Source of the DNA: Pelagicoccus enzymogenes
Lineage (GTDB): Bacteria; Verrucomicrobiota; Verrucomicrobiia; Opitutales; Opitutaceae
Reading direction: 5' to 3'
DNA: 64,000 bases
Assembly (NCBI RefSeq): GCF_014803405.1
Contig: NZ_JACYFG010000002.1
Coordinates: 186,001 to 250,000, forward strand
Made by a program: the position numbers and the translations under genes. Under the pieces are notes generated by a model. The model was not told the DNA's origin, ran no database searches, and worked only from the letters and a program-made list of their open reading frames with translations. Below are positions 1 through 9,177 of this stretch, piece by piece; the first letter of the stretch is position 1; the number at the start of each line of letters is the position of its first letter.

Positions 1-17
1 CTGTGCGTTTCAATATC

Positions 18-671
18 TTAGCGGACTGGCAAGGAACCTACACTGCGGGCCAAGTCGAAAAGCGGAGCAAAAATCTCCTTCGACTCCTCCAAATCCGCCC
101 GCTCCGAGTCCAGGGAAGCTCGAATCGCGTGGCGCGAGGGCACGATCTTGCTGTTGTCCACGAAAACCACTTCGTCCACCACCAGCCGCACCTTTTCCGC
201 GAAGAACGGGAGCTGCGTTCCCTTGACCGGGTCGGAAAACAAGCGGCTGGCAAAGGCGTCGAGATTGAGGCGGCCGCTCTCATTCACCACCAAGGTCGCC
301 CGCGTGATGTGCATTTCCAACTCGTAGAGCCAAATTTCGCCCCGCCCCAAAGAAGGCAAGCTGGCGCTGCCAGTGATGCTCTCGATTTCCAGCATGGCGT
401 CCCCTCCGCCATAAGTGCCGGGATTTCCGATCACCAGCTTCTTCCCCTCCAAGCTCAATCCACCAATCGGATTCACCGCCATCGATTCCGCTGTAGCCGG
501 AAACCCAGTACGCGTTTCGATCTCCAGCTGCACGGCCCCCGGCATCAGCAACATCCAGCCCAGCACGCCGCCCGCGCTGAGCACGGTGAGCAGCGCAAGA
601 GCCGACTTGAGAACGCCGCCGCTCTTGCTGCGAAGAAAATGTCGCTGAACTCGGTTTTTGGATACAAGCAT
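18..671 (-). CDS. Membrane-anchored AsmA-like hypothetical protein
   Basis: A 217-residue protein with one N-terminal membrane segment at about residues 20-42, followed by an extracytoplasmic part. The text after the anchor (a beta-rich stretch with phrases such as GGLSLEGKKLVIGNP and SGRLNLDAF) resembles AsmA/DUF748-type proteins of the envelope, but it is far shorter than full AsmA proteins. The frame stays open upstream to 755. I chose the ATG at 671 because it puts the basic residues directly before the membrane helix. It lies on the same strand as, and about 100 bases downstream of, the mannose-6-phosphate isomerase gene. The family assignment is tentative. Confidence 0.6.
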   Translation of the reverse strand: MLVSKNRVQRHFLRSKSGGVLKSALALLTVLSAGGVLGWMLLMPGAVQLEIETRTGFPATAESMAVNPIGGLSLEGKKLVIGNPGTYGGGDAMLEIESITGSASLPSLGRGEIWLYELEMHITRATLVVNESGRLNLDAFASRLFSDPVKGTQLPFFAEKVRLVVDEVVFVDNSKIVPSRHAIRASLDSERADLEESKEIFAPLFDLARSVGSLPVR

Positions 672-770
672 GGTGGAGATCGAAGTCCTCAAAAAATCCA
701 GCGTTTGAAAAGATGACAGGTCGGGACGTCGCTGAACAAGCCCCGCAAGCAGCACTTCAGTCGATTTTGT

Positions 771-1715
771 CTAAACAAATTTCTCGGTAACCAGAAAAGC
801 CGCTCCAGCGTCGCCCGTGATCTCCCACTCCGTGTCCGCCGGCAGCAACACGTTGTCTCCGCGCGAAACTTCGACGCCGTTCGCCAGCACCTTGCCCTCG
901 ACCGGACTGAGCAAACGCCCCTCGCCCGCGGGAATGGTCACCTTCGAGGCAGCTTCGCTTAAGGTGAACTTCACCAAGCGAAACTCCTGGCAGTCCGCCA
1001 GCACGACCTGCTCACCATCGGTTTTCATGGCGCTCGGCTCGAAGTCGTTCCACTCGATGCTGGCCAACGACTCTTCAATATGCAGCTGGCGCGGCTCGCC
1101 GTCCAAGCCCACACGCCCCCAGTCGTAGACGCGGTAGGTCGTGTCCGAGTTTTGCTGGATTTCCAAAATCAGGTTGCCCGCATCGATGGCGTGCAGGCGC
1201 CCGCTTTCCACCAAGATCGAATCGCCCGGCTCCACCGCGAAGCGATGGATGCACTCCTCCAGGGAGTCGTCCTTCAGGCGGCGCTCAAACTCCTCGCGCG
1301 TCGCTCCTTTCTTCAGGCCCACGATCAAAGACGAGCCCGGCTTGCAGTCCGCGATGTACCAGTTCTCGGTCTTGGGCTCTCCCTTGAGCTGGGGCGCGAC
1401 CGAAGCCGGCGGATGCACCTGCAGGCTGAGCCGGTCCGCGCAATCCAGCCACTTTACTAAAATCGGAAACGGACGCTGCGGGTCGTATCCTTCGCCCATC
1501 ACCGAGGCGGCGTTTTCCGAGATGAGCTCCCGAATGGTCTTGCCATCGAATTCGCCGCCGGCGACCACGGATTGGGCCTCCGGGCGATCGACCACTTCCC
1601 AGGCCTCCCCGATGACCTTGCCCTCGGGCAACTCCCTGCCCAAAGCCTCGCTCAGGTTGCGGGCGCCCCAGACGCGTTCTTGGTAGATAGGTTTGAAGAA
1701 GATCGGTGCTGACAT
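771..1715 (-). CDS. manA: Mannose-6-phosphate isomerase, class I
   Basis: Interconverts mannose 6-phosphate and fructose 6-phosphate in the cytoplasm, linking mannose use to glycolysis and supplying mannose for glycans. The 314-residue protein is of the short type-I cupin form. It shows the metal-site pieces SLQVHPP, a KTENWYI stretch (usually KTEMWY) and SGRLHAIDAG, then the catalytic-arginine region YRVYDWGR. The C-terminal part is the small second cupin-like domain. Start: the frame extends to 1766, but the ATG at 1715 begins the conserved FFKPIYQERVWG text. A mannose-related GH130 enzyme lies about 38 kb away, so this isomerase could feed its product into central metabolism. Confidence 0.93.
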   Translation of the reverse strand: MSAPIFFKPIYQERVWGARNLSEALGRELPEGKVIGEAWEVVDRPEAQSVVAGGEFDGKTIRELISENAASVMGEGYDPQRPFPILVKWLDCADRLSLQVHPPASVAPQLKGEPKTENWYIADCKPGSSLIVGLKKGATREEFERRLKDDSLEECIHRFAVEPGDSILVESGRLHAIDAGNLILEIQQNSDTTYRVYDWGRVGLDGEPRQLHIEESLASIEWNDFEPSAMKTDGEQVVLADCQEFRLVKFTLSEAASKVTIPAGEGRLLSPVEGKVLANGVEVSRGDNVLLPADTEWEITGDAGAAFLVTEKFV

Positions 1716-2026
1716 GACAAAGGTGGTTTGCAACCAAACCAAAGCCACGCCCCTCTTTTTAAACAAGAAGGAATTGCCCCGACCACGGATTTATTGCCAT
1801 TGAGTCTCTCCCGTTCGAGCGGACCAGCCCAGCCACCGACGACGACGCCCACGTCTCACCGCCGATCACAATCGAACAAGCAACCTTCCTGCCGCACTCG
1901 GGTCTCCCTCGAACCCTCGCTCATCCAACAATTCTTTTAATTGCAAAGCTCCTGTAAACCGCTCTTCTCGAACCTTTGATTTCCGCCGCCTCCCGTGACG
2001 CGGCACCAATTTCCTTCCTCTTCCGA
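1716..2026. other. Divergent promoter region manA/ftsK
   Basis: These 311 bases lie between two divergent genes. I see no ORF with family likeness and no clear palindrome. It should contain the promoters of both genes, but no convincing -35/-10 pair stood out. Confidence 0.4.
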
Positions 2027-4495
2027 ATGGCGAAAAAGCGTACTTCGACCAAAGAACCTGAATCCGACATCAAGCAAGCGAGCATGAAAAGCCGCTTTAT
2101 TTGGGCTGGCTTGTGCTTTCTCATAGCCGTGCTGCTGGCCCTGGCCCTCGGCGACTACACGCCCTACCAGGTCTCCATCGGAAAATCCGTGGGATCCACC
2201 AATCCCAACGAAAACAACATGGTCGGCATCCTCGGCGCCGAATCCGCCGAGAAGCTCATCGCTGCCTTCGGACGCATGTCCTGGTTCGTGCCACTCTTCG
2301 TAGGCTGGCTGGGCGGAGCCTTCCTCGCCCGCGACCGCCGCAACAAGGTCGTGCTCTCCATCGTAATGCTGGTCGCCATGGTGACCGGGTCCGGCCTCTT
2401 CACCGCGACCGGTACCACCTTCGCCAACCCGGAAGTATACGTCACCGGAACCGGCGGAACTGCAGGGAACCTTCTCTACAACAACCTGCTGCACGTTTAC
2501 CTCGGAACCGTCGGCTCCGCCGTCATCCTCGGGGCGATCTATCTGGCCTGCTTGACCATGATCGTTTTCCCCAGCCTGCCAGAGTCCGGCGACTTCTTCC
2601 GCGAATCGCTGGCGCAGTGGCGCGAACGTCGCTCCGCAGCCGCCGAGGAACGCCGCGAAGCCAAGCGGCTCGCCAAGATCGCTGCCAAGGAGGAAAAGCA
2701 ACGTCTCAAAGAAGAGAAAGCCGAAGCCAAACGCCTCGCCCAGGAAGAACGCGAAGCCACCAAAGCCCTCATCCGCGAAGCCAAAGGCAAGAAGGCTGCC
2801 GAACCGGAAATCGATCCCGAGCCCAGGATCAAGGTCAACATCCCCACCACCAAGAAGGCCGCCCCTCAACCGGAGCCGGAAGAGGACGAACCCAAGAAGA
2901 AAACCTTGGGCGAAGTTCTCAAGATCGTGGCTCCGGAGAAGACCAAGAAAGCCCGCACCGCGACCCTGCCGGTCGCCTCCGGCAACTACACCTTCCCGAA
3001 GCTGGACCTGCTCGCCGAACTGGAAGCCCCGGAAGGCGCCAACTCCGAGGAGGAACACACCGAAAACGCGGAGCGCCTCAAGCAGACCCTCAAGGAATTC
3101 GGGGTCGACGTCACCATGGGCGAAATCCACATCGGCCCGGTCATCACCCGCTACGAGGTCTACCCCGCGCCGGGCGTGCGCGTGGAGAAGATTTCCAACC
3201 TCGACAAGAATATCGCCCTCGGCATGCGGGCCGTTTCCGTGCGTATCCTCGCCCCCGTGCCGGGCAAGGGCTGCGTGGGCATCGAGGTGCCGAACCAAGT
3301 TCCCATGCCCGTCGGCATTCGTGAAATCCTCGAATCGGAGGACTGGGTCAAGTCCAAGGCGGAAATCCCCATCGCCCTCGGCCGCGACGTATCCGGCAAG
3401 CCGATCATCTCCGACCTTACCAAGATGCCTCACTTGCTCATCGCGGGTGCCACCGGCGCAGGTAAGACCGTGTGTATCAACGCCATCATTACCTCGCTGC
3501 TCTTCCACTCCAGCCCGGAAAACCTGCGCTTCATCATGGTCGACCCCAAGATCGTGGAAATGAAGGTGTTCAACTCCCTCCCCCACATGCTCATTCCGGT
3601 CGTCACCGACCCGAAGAAAGTGCCGGGCGCCCTCAAGTGGCTGCTCAACGAAATGGAGTCCCGCTACGAAATGTTCGCCAAGGTGGGCGTGCGCAACATC
3701 GCCGGCTTCAACGGACGCAAGAAGCCAGAGAAGGAAAAGACCGAAGAGGAAAAGCTGGAAGAGGAACTGCAGAGCGAGCTGGAGATCAAGGTCCCCCGCG
3801 ACGAAGGCGTGCTCGACGAGATCCCCGACAAGCTCCCTTACATCGTCTGTATCGTGGACGAGCTGGCCGACCTCATGATGGTCGCCCCCGCCGACATCGA
3901 AACCGGCATCGCCCGCCTCGCCCAGTTGGCCCGCGCCGCCGGCATCCACCTCGTGCTAGCTACCCAGCGCCCCTCCGTCAACGTCATCACCGGTGTCATC
4001 AAGGCCAACTTGCCCTGCCGTATCTCCTTTCAGGTCTCCTCCAAGATCGACTCCCGCACCATTCTCGACGGCGGCGGAGCGGAACAGCTCATCGGTCGCG
4101 GTGACATGCTTTTCTCCCCCCCGGGCTCCTCGCGTCTCGTGCGCTCGCAAGGCGCCTTCGTCTCCGACGAGGAAATCGCCGACATCGTGGAATTCCTCAA
4201 AGCCAATGGCCCACCGAAATTCGCGGAAGAAGTGCAGAAGCAAATCGAGGCCGGCGACGAGCTCGATCTCGGCGGCGGCGGAGAAGGCGGCGACGATGGC
4301 GACGAGCTCTTCAGCAAAGCCATCGACGTGCTCCGCTCCACCAAACGAGCCTCCACTTCCATGCTGCAGCGCCGCCTCAGAATCGGTTATAACCGAGCGG
4401 CCAACCTGATGGACCAGCTCGAAGATCGCGGCATCGTAGGCCCCGAAAACGGCTCCAGCCCCCGTGAGATCCTCGTCGACCTCGACTCGATGTAA
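2027..4495 (+). CDS. ftsK: DNA translocase FtsK/SpoIIIE
   Basis: Septal ATP-driven DNA pump that clears chromosome ends during division. The 822-residue protein has about four N-terminal membrane helices (near residues 24-43, 84-101, 107-126, 152-176) and a highly charged Lys/Glu/Ala linker at about 190-300. The motor follows, with Walker A GATGAGKT at 474-481 and Walker B YIVCIVDELADLMM. The C-terminal winged-helix gamma domain (DELFSKAIDVL to the end) is the part that reads KOPS-type sites. The length is normal for the family. The ATG at 2027 was preferred over the upstream start at 1976 because it begins a basic cytoplasmic tail (MAKKRTSTKEPES). It is divergent from manA. Confidence 0.96.
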   Translation: MAKKRTSTKEPESDIKQASMKSRFIWAGLCFLIAVLLALALGDYTPYQVSIGKSVGSTNPNENNMVGILGAESAEKLIAAFGRMSWFVPLFVGWLGGAFLARDRRNKVVLSIVMLVAMVTGSGLFTATGTTFANPEVYVTGTGGTAGNLLYNNLLHVYLGTVGSAVILGAIYLACLTMIVFPSLPESGDFFRESLAQWRERRSAAAEERREAKRLAKIAAKEEKQRLKEEKAEAKRLAQEEREATKALIREAKGKKAAEPEIDPEPRIKVNIPTTKKAAPQPEPEEDEPKKKTLGEVLKIVAPEKTKKARTATLPVASGNYTFPKLDLLAELEAPEGANSEEEHTENAERLKQTLKEFGVDVTMGEIHIGPVITRYEVYPAPGVRVEKISNLDKNIALGMRAVSVRILAPVPGKGCVGIEVPNQVPMPVGIREILESEDWVKSKAEIPIALGRDVSGKPIISDLTKMPHLLIAGATGAGKTVCINAIITSLLFHSSPENLRFIMVDPKIVEMKVFNSLPHMLIPVVTDPKKVPGALKWLLNEMESRYEMFAKVGVRNIAGFNGRKKPEKEKTEEEKLEEELQSELEIKVPRDEGVLDEIPDKLPYIVCIVDELADLMMVAPADIETGIARLAQLARAAGIHLVLATQRPSVNVITGVIKANLPCRISFQVSSKIDSRTILDGGGAEQLIGRGDMLFSPPGSSRLVRSQGAFVSDEEIADIVEFLKANGPPKFAEEVQKQIEAGDELDLGGGGEGGDDGDELFSKAIDVLRSTKRASTSMLQRRLRIGYNRAANLMDQLEDRGIVGPENGSSPREILVDLDSM

Positions 4496-4749
4496 TTTCT
4501 GAAAGCGAAGAAAAAAGTCTAAGGCGCTCACAGCCAAGAGCTCACTCCTCACTGGTGAAGATCCTCTCAAGAGTTGTTGAGAAAGGATGAAACTTAATGG
4601 GAATTGGGGTGTTTAACGCCCCTTCGATTCAGGCAAATCCTCGCTTAGCAACGGCGACCTTAAGCAAGGTTAACGATTCTTCTTAGCGATTTTGCCCAGA
4701 TTCGACCTCGCCTATCAGATTACAAACCCAGAAGCCGATTACCGACTTC

Positions 4750-7700
4750 ATGTTAACAGACCGCCTTTTCTCTTACACGAAATGCAAACAGACGATCGCC
4801 AAAGGTTCTTTACTCCTCCTTTCGCTTCTCTCACTCGGAAAGTCCGTCCATGCCATGTCGGCATTTCCCGGTTGCTTTATCGAGATTCAACCCGATGGAT
4901 CGGAGATCGATCTCCACATCCACGGTGACGAACATTTCCACTGGGTATGCGACCATGACGGATACACAGTACTGAAAGACAGAGGTTGGTTCGTCTACGC
5001 TGAACGCGGCCCCAACGGGAAATTGGTCCCCAGCGGCAACCGCGTCGGAAAAACAAATCCAGCTGCCCTCGGACTAACGCGACGCACTTTGCCAGACGCA
5101 GTTCACCGTCGCTCGAACCTCACTGAACCGCAACAGGCAGACGGTACGGCTTCTGCAACCGGCTCCAGCGCCTCCCAATGGCAGGGCAGCCTCAAAAATC
5201 TCGTGGTGATGTTAAGGTTTTCGAACCACTCCAGCCGCACATTACCGAGCATCTCCGACGTCGATATTCTCATGAACGAGCCCGGCGGACACCCGACCCT
5301 CGCTCCCACCGGTAGCGTTTGGGATGTATTCCAAGAGAATTCCTATGGCCTACTCAGCCTGGAATCCACCGTCACTTACTGGGTCGATCTCCCACAAACC
5401 GAAGCCTACTACGCCGGAGGAAGCTCCGGATTGGCTTCATCGATTCACGGAGCGCTCCGCTCTGCCCTCGACGTTATCAACGCCGATCCGAACTTCAATT
5501 TCACCGATTTCGACCAAAACGGCGATGGTAACATCGACGCCATCACTTTTCTCCATTCCGGATACGCTGCTGAATGGGGTGGCACCTCGGCCGACGGTGC
5601 CTACTACACCGACCGCATTTGGTCTCACAAGTGGAGCTTAGGGAGCTGGTATTCCAGTGAAGGCGTTCGCGTTAGCAACTACCATATCAGCCCCGCTGTT
5701 TGGGGCACTTCTGGATCCACGATTGGACGCATCGGGGTGATTTGCCACGAGACTGGACACTTTCTCGGTTTGCCTGACCTCTACGATGGCGACGATTCCA
5801 ACGGCGACGGCAAGCGCGGCAACGGGCTCGGATCTTGGTGCCTCATGGCAAACTCGTGGGGTTTCGACAATTCCCAGCGTCACCCGCCCCACCTTTCCGC
5901 CTGGAGCAAGACCCAGCTGGGTTGGATGACCCCGGCAGTCATCGACAGCGCCGGCACCTACACCCTGACCCAAGCGGAGACTGCACCGCACGCGTTCCGT
6001 ATTGATAACGGGTATCCGTCCGGCGAATACCTCCTCATCGAAAACCGGCAACCTGTCGGCATCGAATCGGCCATGCCGCAAGGAGGTCTGGCCATTTTCC
6101 ACATCGACGAAACTGCGAGCTACACCAACGAAACACACCACTACCGCGTGGCCCTCCTGCAAGCGGACGGAGCTCGCGACCTCGAGCGTGGGGCCGACCG
6201 CGGCGACGCCTACGATATGTTCCGGGCGGGCTACCGTGACGAGTTGAGTCCGAGCACCAACCCGAGTACCAATTCCTACCAGGGAGGGGTCGACGATGTG
6301 ACCAACAACCGCATCTACAACATCAGCTCGCCAGGAACCGACATGACTTTCAGCTTCGAAATCATCGGAGCGGATGCACCTCCTTCGGCACCTAATAGCC
6401 TAACGAGCACGAGCCAATCCTACGATCGCATTTCTCTCTCCTGGGCTGACAGCTCCAGCGACGAACACGGGTTCAAGATCGAACGATCCATTCAGGGAGG
6501 AAGCTGGACCGAAATCGCGAGTACTTCAGCGAACATCACCAGCTACCAAGACTCCGGCCTGCAGCCGGATACGAGCTACGCTTACCGCGTGAAAGCTTAC
6601 AACCTAGGTGGAAGTTCCGCCTACTCGAACACAAGCACGGTAGTCACCGACCAAGCACCACCGCCTCCAGCTGCAGCCAGCAACGTTTCAGCGAGCGCCT
6701 TGAGCAACACGCAAATCGCGATCAATTGGAGCGATAACGCCTCCGACGAATCGGGCTACTATGTGGATTGTTCGCTCGACAATTCGAATTGGTCACAGAT
6801 CGCAACGCTCGGTGTAAACGCAACAAGCTACGTCGATTCTTCGCTCAACGCATCTACCCAATACTTCTACCGCGTTCGTGCTTACAGCAGCTGGGGTCAA
6901 TCCATCTCCGGAGTCGCTTCCGCAACCACCAGCGCTCCTCCGCCATTCGTCTTCGCCCTAGCATCTCAGGATTGGGCAGTTTCAGGCAACGTCTCCGGCA
7001 GCTACCTTGCAACGCGCTCCGCTGATGGCGTCTCTCAAAAGATCACTGAAGTGGAAAGCGGCGGCAAGCCTTCCAATCGTCACAGCTACCTCGACCATCG
7101 TTGGCAATTCGATGGTGTGCGTGGCGGCTTGATGGTCACTCTGAGCGTGAAGGCCTCCGCTCCCGCCAATTCCGAAGGCGATAACTTCGAGTTCCAATAC
7201 TCCAACAACGGCGGCAGCAGCTGGAACAGCTTCTCCCCTGCGCTCGTCGTCGAAAATGGTACGAGTTCAACTCAAGTCGGAGAGCTACCTGATACCATTT
7301 CCGGAACCGTCTACATTCGGGTTATCGATACCGACAACACAAAGGGAGCTCGCATCTCCGATTCGGTCAGCATCGACGAACTCTTCATCCGAACCGATAT
7401 CGATGCCAATGACTTCCCCCCTGAAGTTCCAACAGGCATCTCAGCCAGCCTGTCCGGTAACTCCAGCGTGAGCCTCAGCTGGGCGGACAACGCTATCAAC
7501 GAACGTGGCTACGAGGTCCTGCGATCCGCCAACGGAAGCGGTTGGCAAACCATCGCTAGCCTAGCCTCAAACACCGAGTCATTCAACGACGATACCGTCT
7601 CGCCAAACACGAGTTACACCTATCGAGTTTCTGCCTACTCCGTGAGCTTCGAGTCCCTTTCAGCAAGCTCGAACACTGTCAAGACCCCCGATGGCTTAAC

Positions 7701-7953
7701 CATCACCGGCCTCTCTGGCGGCAAGAGCAAGGGAGAGATTTACGTCGACATCAGGTGGGAAGGCGGCTCTAGCCTCAACAACGTCGCTGTCTACCGCAGC
7801 GTTAATGGTGGCACATTCACTCAAGTGATCAGCACCACAAATGATGGCGCTTACCGAGACAACCTTGGCCTAAAAGGAAGCCACTCGATCGAATACTACA
7901 TCGCGTCTCCAGACGGATCGGTCACCTCTGCCACCGTTACAACGAGCTTGTAG
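4750..7953 (+). CDS. Secreted M6-family metalloprotease with fibronectin type III domains
   Basis: A secreted zinc protease of the immune inhibitor A (M6) family, 1067 residues. An N-terminal signal peptide ends near residue 35 (…KSVHA). The catalytic domain carries HETGHFLGLPD at 333-343, the HExGHxxGxxD zinc motif of this family. After the catalytic domain come fibronectin type III modules at about 543-633, 637-730 and 887-980, with a beta-sandwich-like domain between the second and third (about 735-880). I see no C-terminal sorting tail, so it may be released or held by another route. It stands alone, ending just before a strong terminator. Likely role: degrading extracellular protein for nutrition. 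Confidence 0.88.
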   Translation: MLTDRLFSYTKCKQTIAKGSLLLLSLLSLGKSVHAMSAFPGCFIEIQPDGSEIDLHIHGDEHFHWVCDHDGYTVLKDRGWFVYAERGPNGKLVPSGNRVGKTNPAALGLTRRTLPDAVHRRSNLTEPQQADGTASATGSSASQWQGSLKNLVVMLRFSNHSSRTLPSISDVDILMNEPGGHPTLAPTGSVWDVFQENSYGLLSLESTVTYWVDLPQTEAYYAGGSSGLASSIHGALRSALDVINADPNFNFTDFDQNGDGNIDAITFLHSGYAAEWGGTSADGAYYTDRIWSHKWSLGSWYSSEGVRVSNYHISPAVWGTSGSTIGRIGVICHETGHFLGLPDLYDGDDSNGDGKRGNGLGSWCLMANSWGFDNSQRHPPHLSAWSKTQLGWMTPAVIDSAGTYTLTQAETAPHAFRIDNGYPSGEYLLIENRQPVGIESAMPQGGLAIFHIDETASYTNETHHYRVALLQADGARDLERGADRGDAYDMFRAGYRDELSPSTNPSTNSYQGGVDDVTNNRIYNISSPGTDMTFSFEIIGADAPPSAPNSLTSTSQSYDRISLSWADSSSDEHGFKIERSIQGGSWTEIASTSANITSYQDSGLQPDTSYAYRVKAYNLGGSSAYSNTSTVVTDQAPPPPAAASNVSASALSNTQIAINWSDNASDESGYYVDCSLDNSNWSQIATLGVNATSYVDSSLNASTQYFYRVRAYSSWGQSISGVASATTSAPPPFVFALASQDWAVSGNVSGSYLATRSADGVSQKITEVESGGKPSNRHSYLDHRWQFDGVRGGLMVTLSVKASAPANSEGDNFEFQYSNNGGSSWNSFSPALVVENGTSSTQVGELPDTISGTVYIRVIDTDNTKGARISDSVSIDELFIRTDIDANDFPPEVPTGISASLSGNSSVSLSWADNAINERGYEVLRSANGSGWQTIASLASNTESFNDDTVSPNTSYTYRVSAYSVSFESLSASSNTVKTPDGLTITGLSGGKSKGEIYVDIRWEGGSSLNNVAVYRSVNGGTFTQVISTTNDGAYRDNLGLKGSHSIEYYIASPDGSVTSATVTTSL

Positions 7954-7980
7954 GCTTTCTGAACCGAATCCGCTTTTCAC

Positions 7981-8017
7981 ATCCCTAGCTCGATCTCGAG
8001 CTAGGGATTTTCTGTTT
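7981..8017 (+). terminator. Rho-independent terminator after the M6 protease
   Basis: Perfect 13-bp inverted repeat (arms ATCCCTAGCTCGA and TCGAGCTAGGGAT) around a 2-base centre, followed by a T-rich stretch (tttctgtttt). It begins 28 bases after the protease stop codon. Confidence 0.85.
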
Positions 8018-8361
8018 TGGGAGGTAGCCACAAATTAGCTCCAAAACAAAGCAGATGAGCTTCATCCTCTAAGCAGCATTCCTCGGTCGTGGGACTCTAA
8101 AAAAGTGTTAAGCTAGCTGACAGTTTTTCAATTACACGGCAGAAAAACCACATCTAATTGTCCAACAACAACTTAAATTACAGCCCTTTGCTTAGAGAAT
8201 GTACGTAGTAAAGAAAACCAACAAAACCAGTTTCCTCGACAGAAAAAGCAACAACTTATAAGCCACTTACTTCCATACACTTATAACAGAAAACACATTT
8301 AATCATGAGTAATGGCGCAAAGCTTGCACTACTTCGTGCAAGCAACAGTCCAACAATAACC
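8018..8361. other. AT-rich leader region before the VPDSG-CTERM gene
   Basis: 344 bases with no gene, distinctly more AT-rich than the flanks. It presumably carries the promoter and leader of the next gene. I could not fix a -35/-10 pair. The annotated frame stays open to 8305, but the signal peptide begins at 8362. Confidence 0.4.
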
Positions 8362-9015
8362 ATGAAAAAAACTCTGATCACTTCACTCATCGCATTGACT
8401 GCTACAATTTCGGCAAATGCGATCAGCTTTGGCTTCACACAGATCACATCAAACGGCCCTGAAGACGTTTCGGCCCAGCTCTCAGCAGACGTCCAAGACG
8501 TCAATGGCACGCAGGTAAGCTTCAAATTTAGCAACACTGGTCCAATTGCATCTACTATCGGTGAAATATATTTCGACCATTCTGGTCTTCTCGCTTCGCT
8601 GGATTCGGTGCTCGGAAACTCAGCAGGAGTCGACTTCAGCGACTTCAGCCCCAACCCATCGAACCTCCCCGGAGGCAATTCCGTCTCGCCAACGTTCACT
8701 TCAGACTTCGGAGCAGAAGCAGCCCCAGGTAACGGTAACGGGATCGACCCTGGAGAATGGGTAACTTTTGGTCTGACGCTCACGAACGGCGTATCCTTCG
8801 CTGATCTGATTACTGGACTGAATAGTGGAAGCGTTCGATTGGGCATGCACGTTCGGGCCATCGGACAACAGGGCGCATCTGAAGGTTACATTAACAATCC
8901 AAACGACCCAGGCCCGGGCCCAGGTCCCGACCCTGTCCCTGACTCCGGCACCACCCTTGCCCTCCTCGGCGCTGCGCTTCTCGGAGTAATCGGCTTCCGC
9001 CGCTTCAAGAAGTAA
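8362..9015 (+). CDS. VPDSG-CTERM sorting-domain surface protein
   Basis: A 217-residue exported protein of unknown function. It has a clear signal peptide (MKKTLITSLIAL… ending ISANA) and a beta-rich middle. A proline/glycine linker (DPGPGPGPDP) precedes a C-terminal tail that starts VPDSG at about residue 192. The tail continues as a hydrophobic helix (TTLALLGAALLGVIGF) and ends in basic RRFKK. This tripartite tail is the verrucomicrobial VPDSG variant of the PEP-CTERM sorting signal, which an exosortase is expected to cut and process; no exosortase lies in this window. Start chosen at the ATG directly before the signal peptide. The cargo domain is not recognised. Confidence 0.88.
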   Translation: MKKTLITSLIALTATISANAISFGFTQITSNGPEDVSAQLSADVQDVNGTQVSFKFSNTGPIASTIGEIYFDHSGLLASLDSVLGNSAGVDFSDFSPNPSNLPGGNSVSPTFTSDFGAEAAPGNGNGIDPGEWVTFGLTLTNGVSFADLITGLNSGSVRLGMHVRAIGQQGASEGYINNPNDPGPGPGPDPVPDSGTTLALLGAALLGVIGFRRFKK

Positions 9016-9037
9016 ATCCTTCGGAACCAACTTTCAG

Positions 9038-9068
9038 AGAGCCAAGCTTCACAGCTTGGCTCTTTTTT
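9038..9068 (+). terminator. Rho-independent terminator after the VPDSG gene
   Basis: An 11-bp perfect stem (AGAGCCAAGCT / AGCTTGGCTCT) with a TCAC loop, running into TTTTTT. It starts 22 bases after the stop codon. Confidence 0.93.
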
Positions 9069-9087
9069 GTGCTTACTCGCTATCTAG

Positions 9088-9149
9088 AGTGGCGGGAGCA
9101 TCCTGCTCCCGAGCTGCATTGGATCCGGAACCTAGAAGCACCCGCCACT
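9088..9149. repeat. Nested palindromic REP-like pair
   Basis: Outer arms AGTGGCGGG (9088-9096) and CCCGCCACT (9141-9149) enclose an inner hairpin GGGAGCA-TCC-TGCTCCC. Each outer arm continues with a similar AGC or TGC step, so the unit looks like two REP monomers in inverted orientation. It lies between two convergent genes. Confidence 0.6.
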
Positions 9150-9177
9150 TTGGTTTCTGCGCGACCTGCCGTCATCG

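Noticed and set aside
1937-3949. A 670-residue open frame antisense to ftsK
   Set aside because: It lies opposite a complete FtsK gene, is made of Gly/Asp/His/Val/Leu-rich text typical of antisense reading of GC-rich genes, and has no family likeness.
4496-4749. Possible terminator or small RNA between ftsK and the M6 protease
   Set aside because: No stable hairpin followed by a T run was found, and there is no promoter-terminator pair to support an RNA gene.
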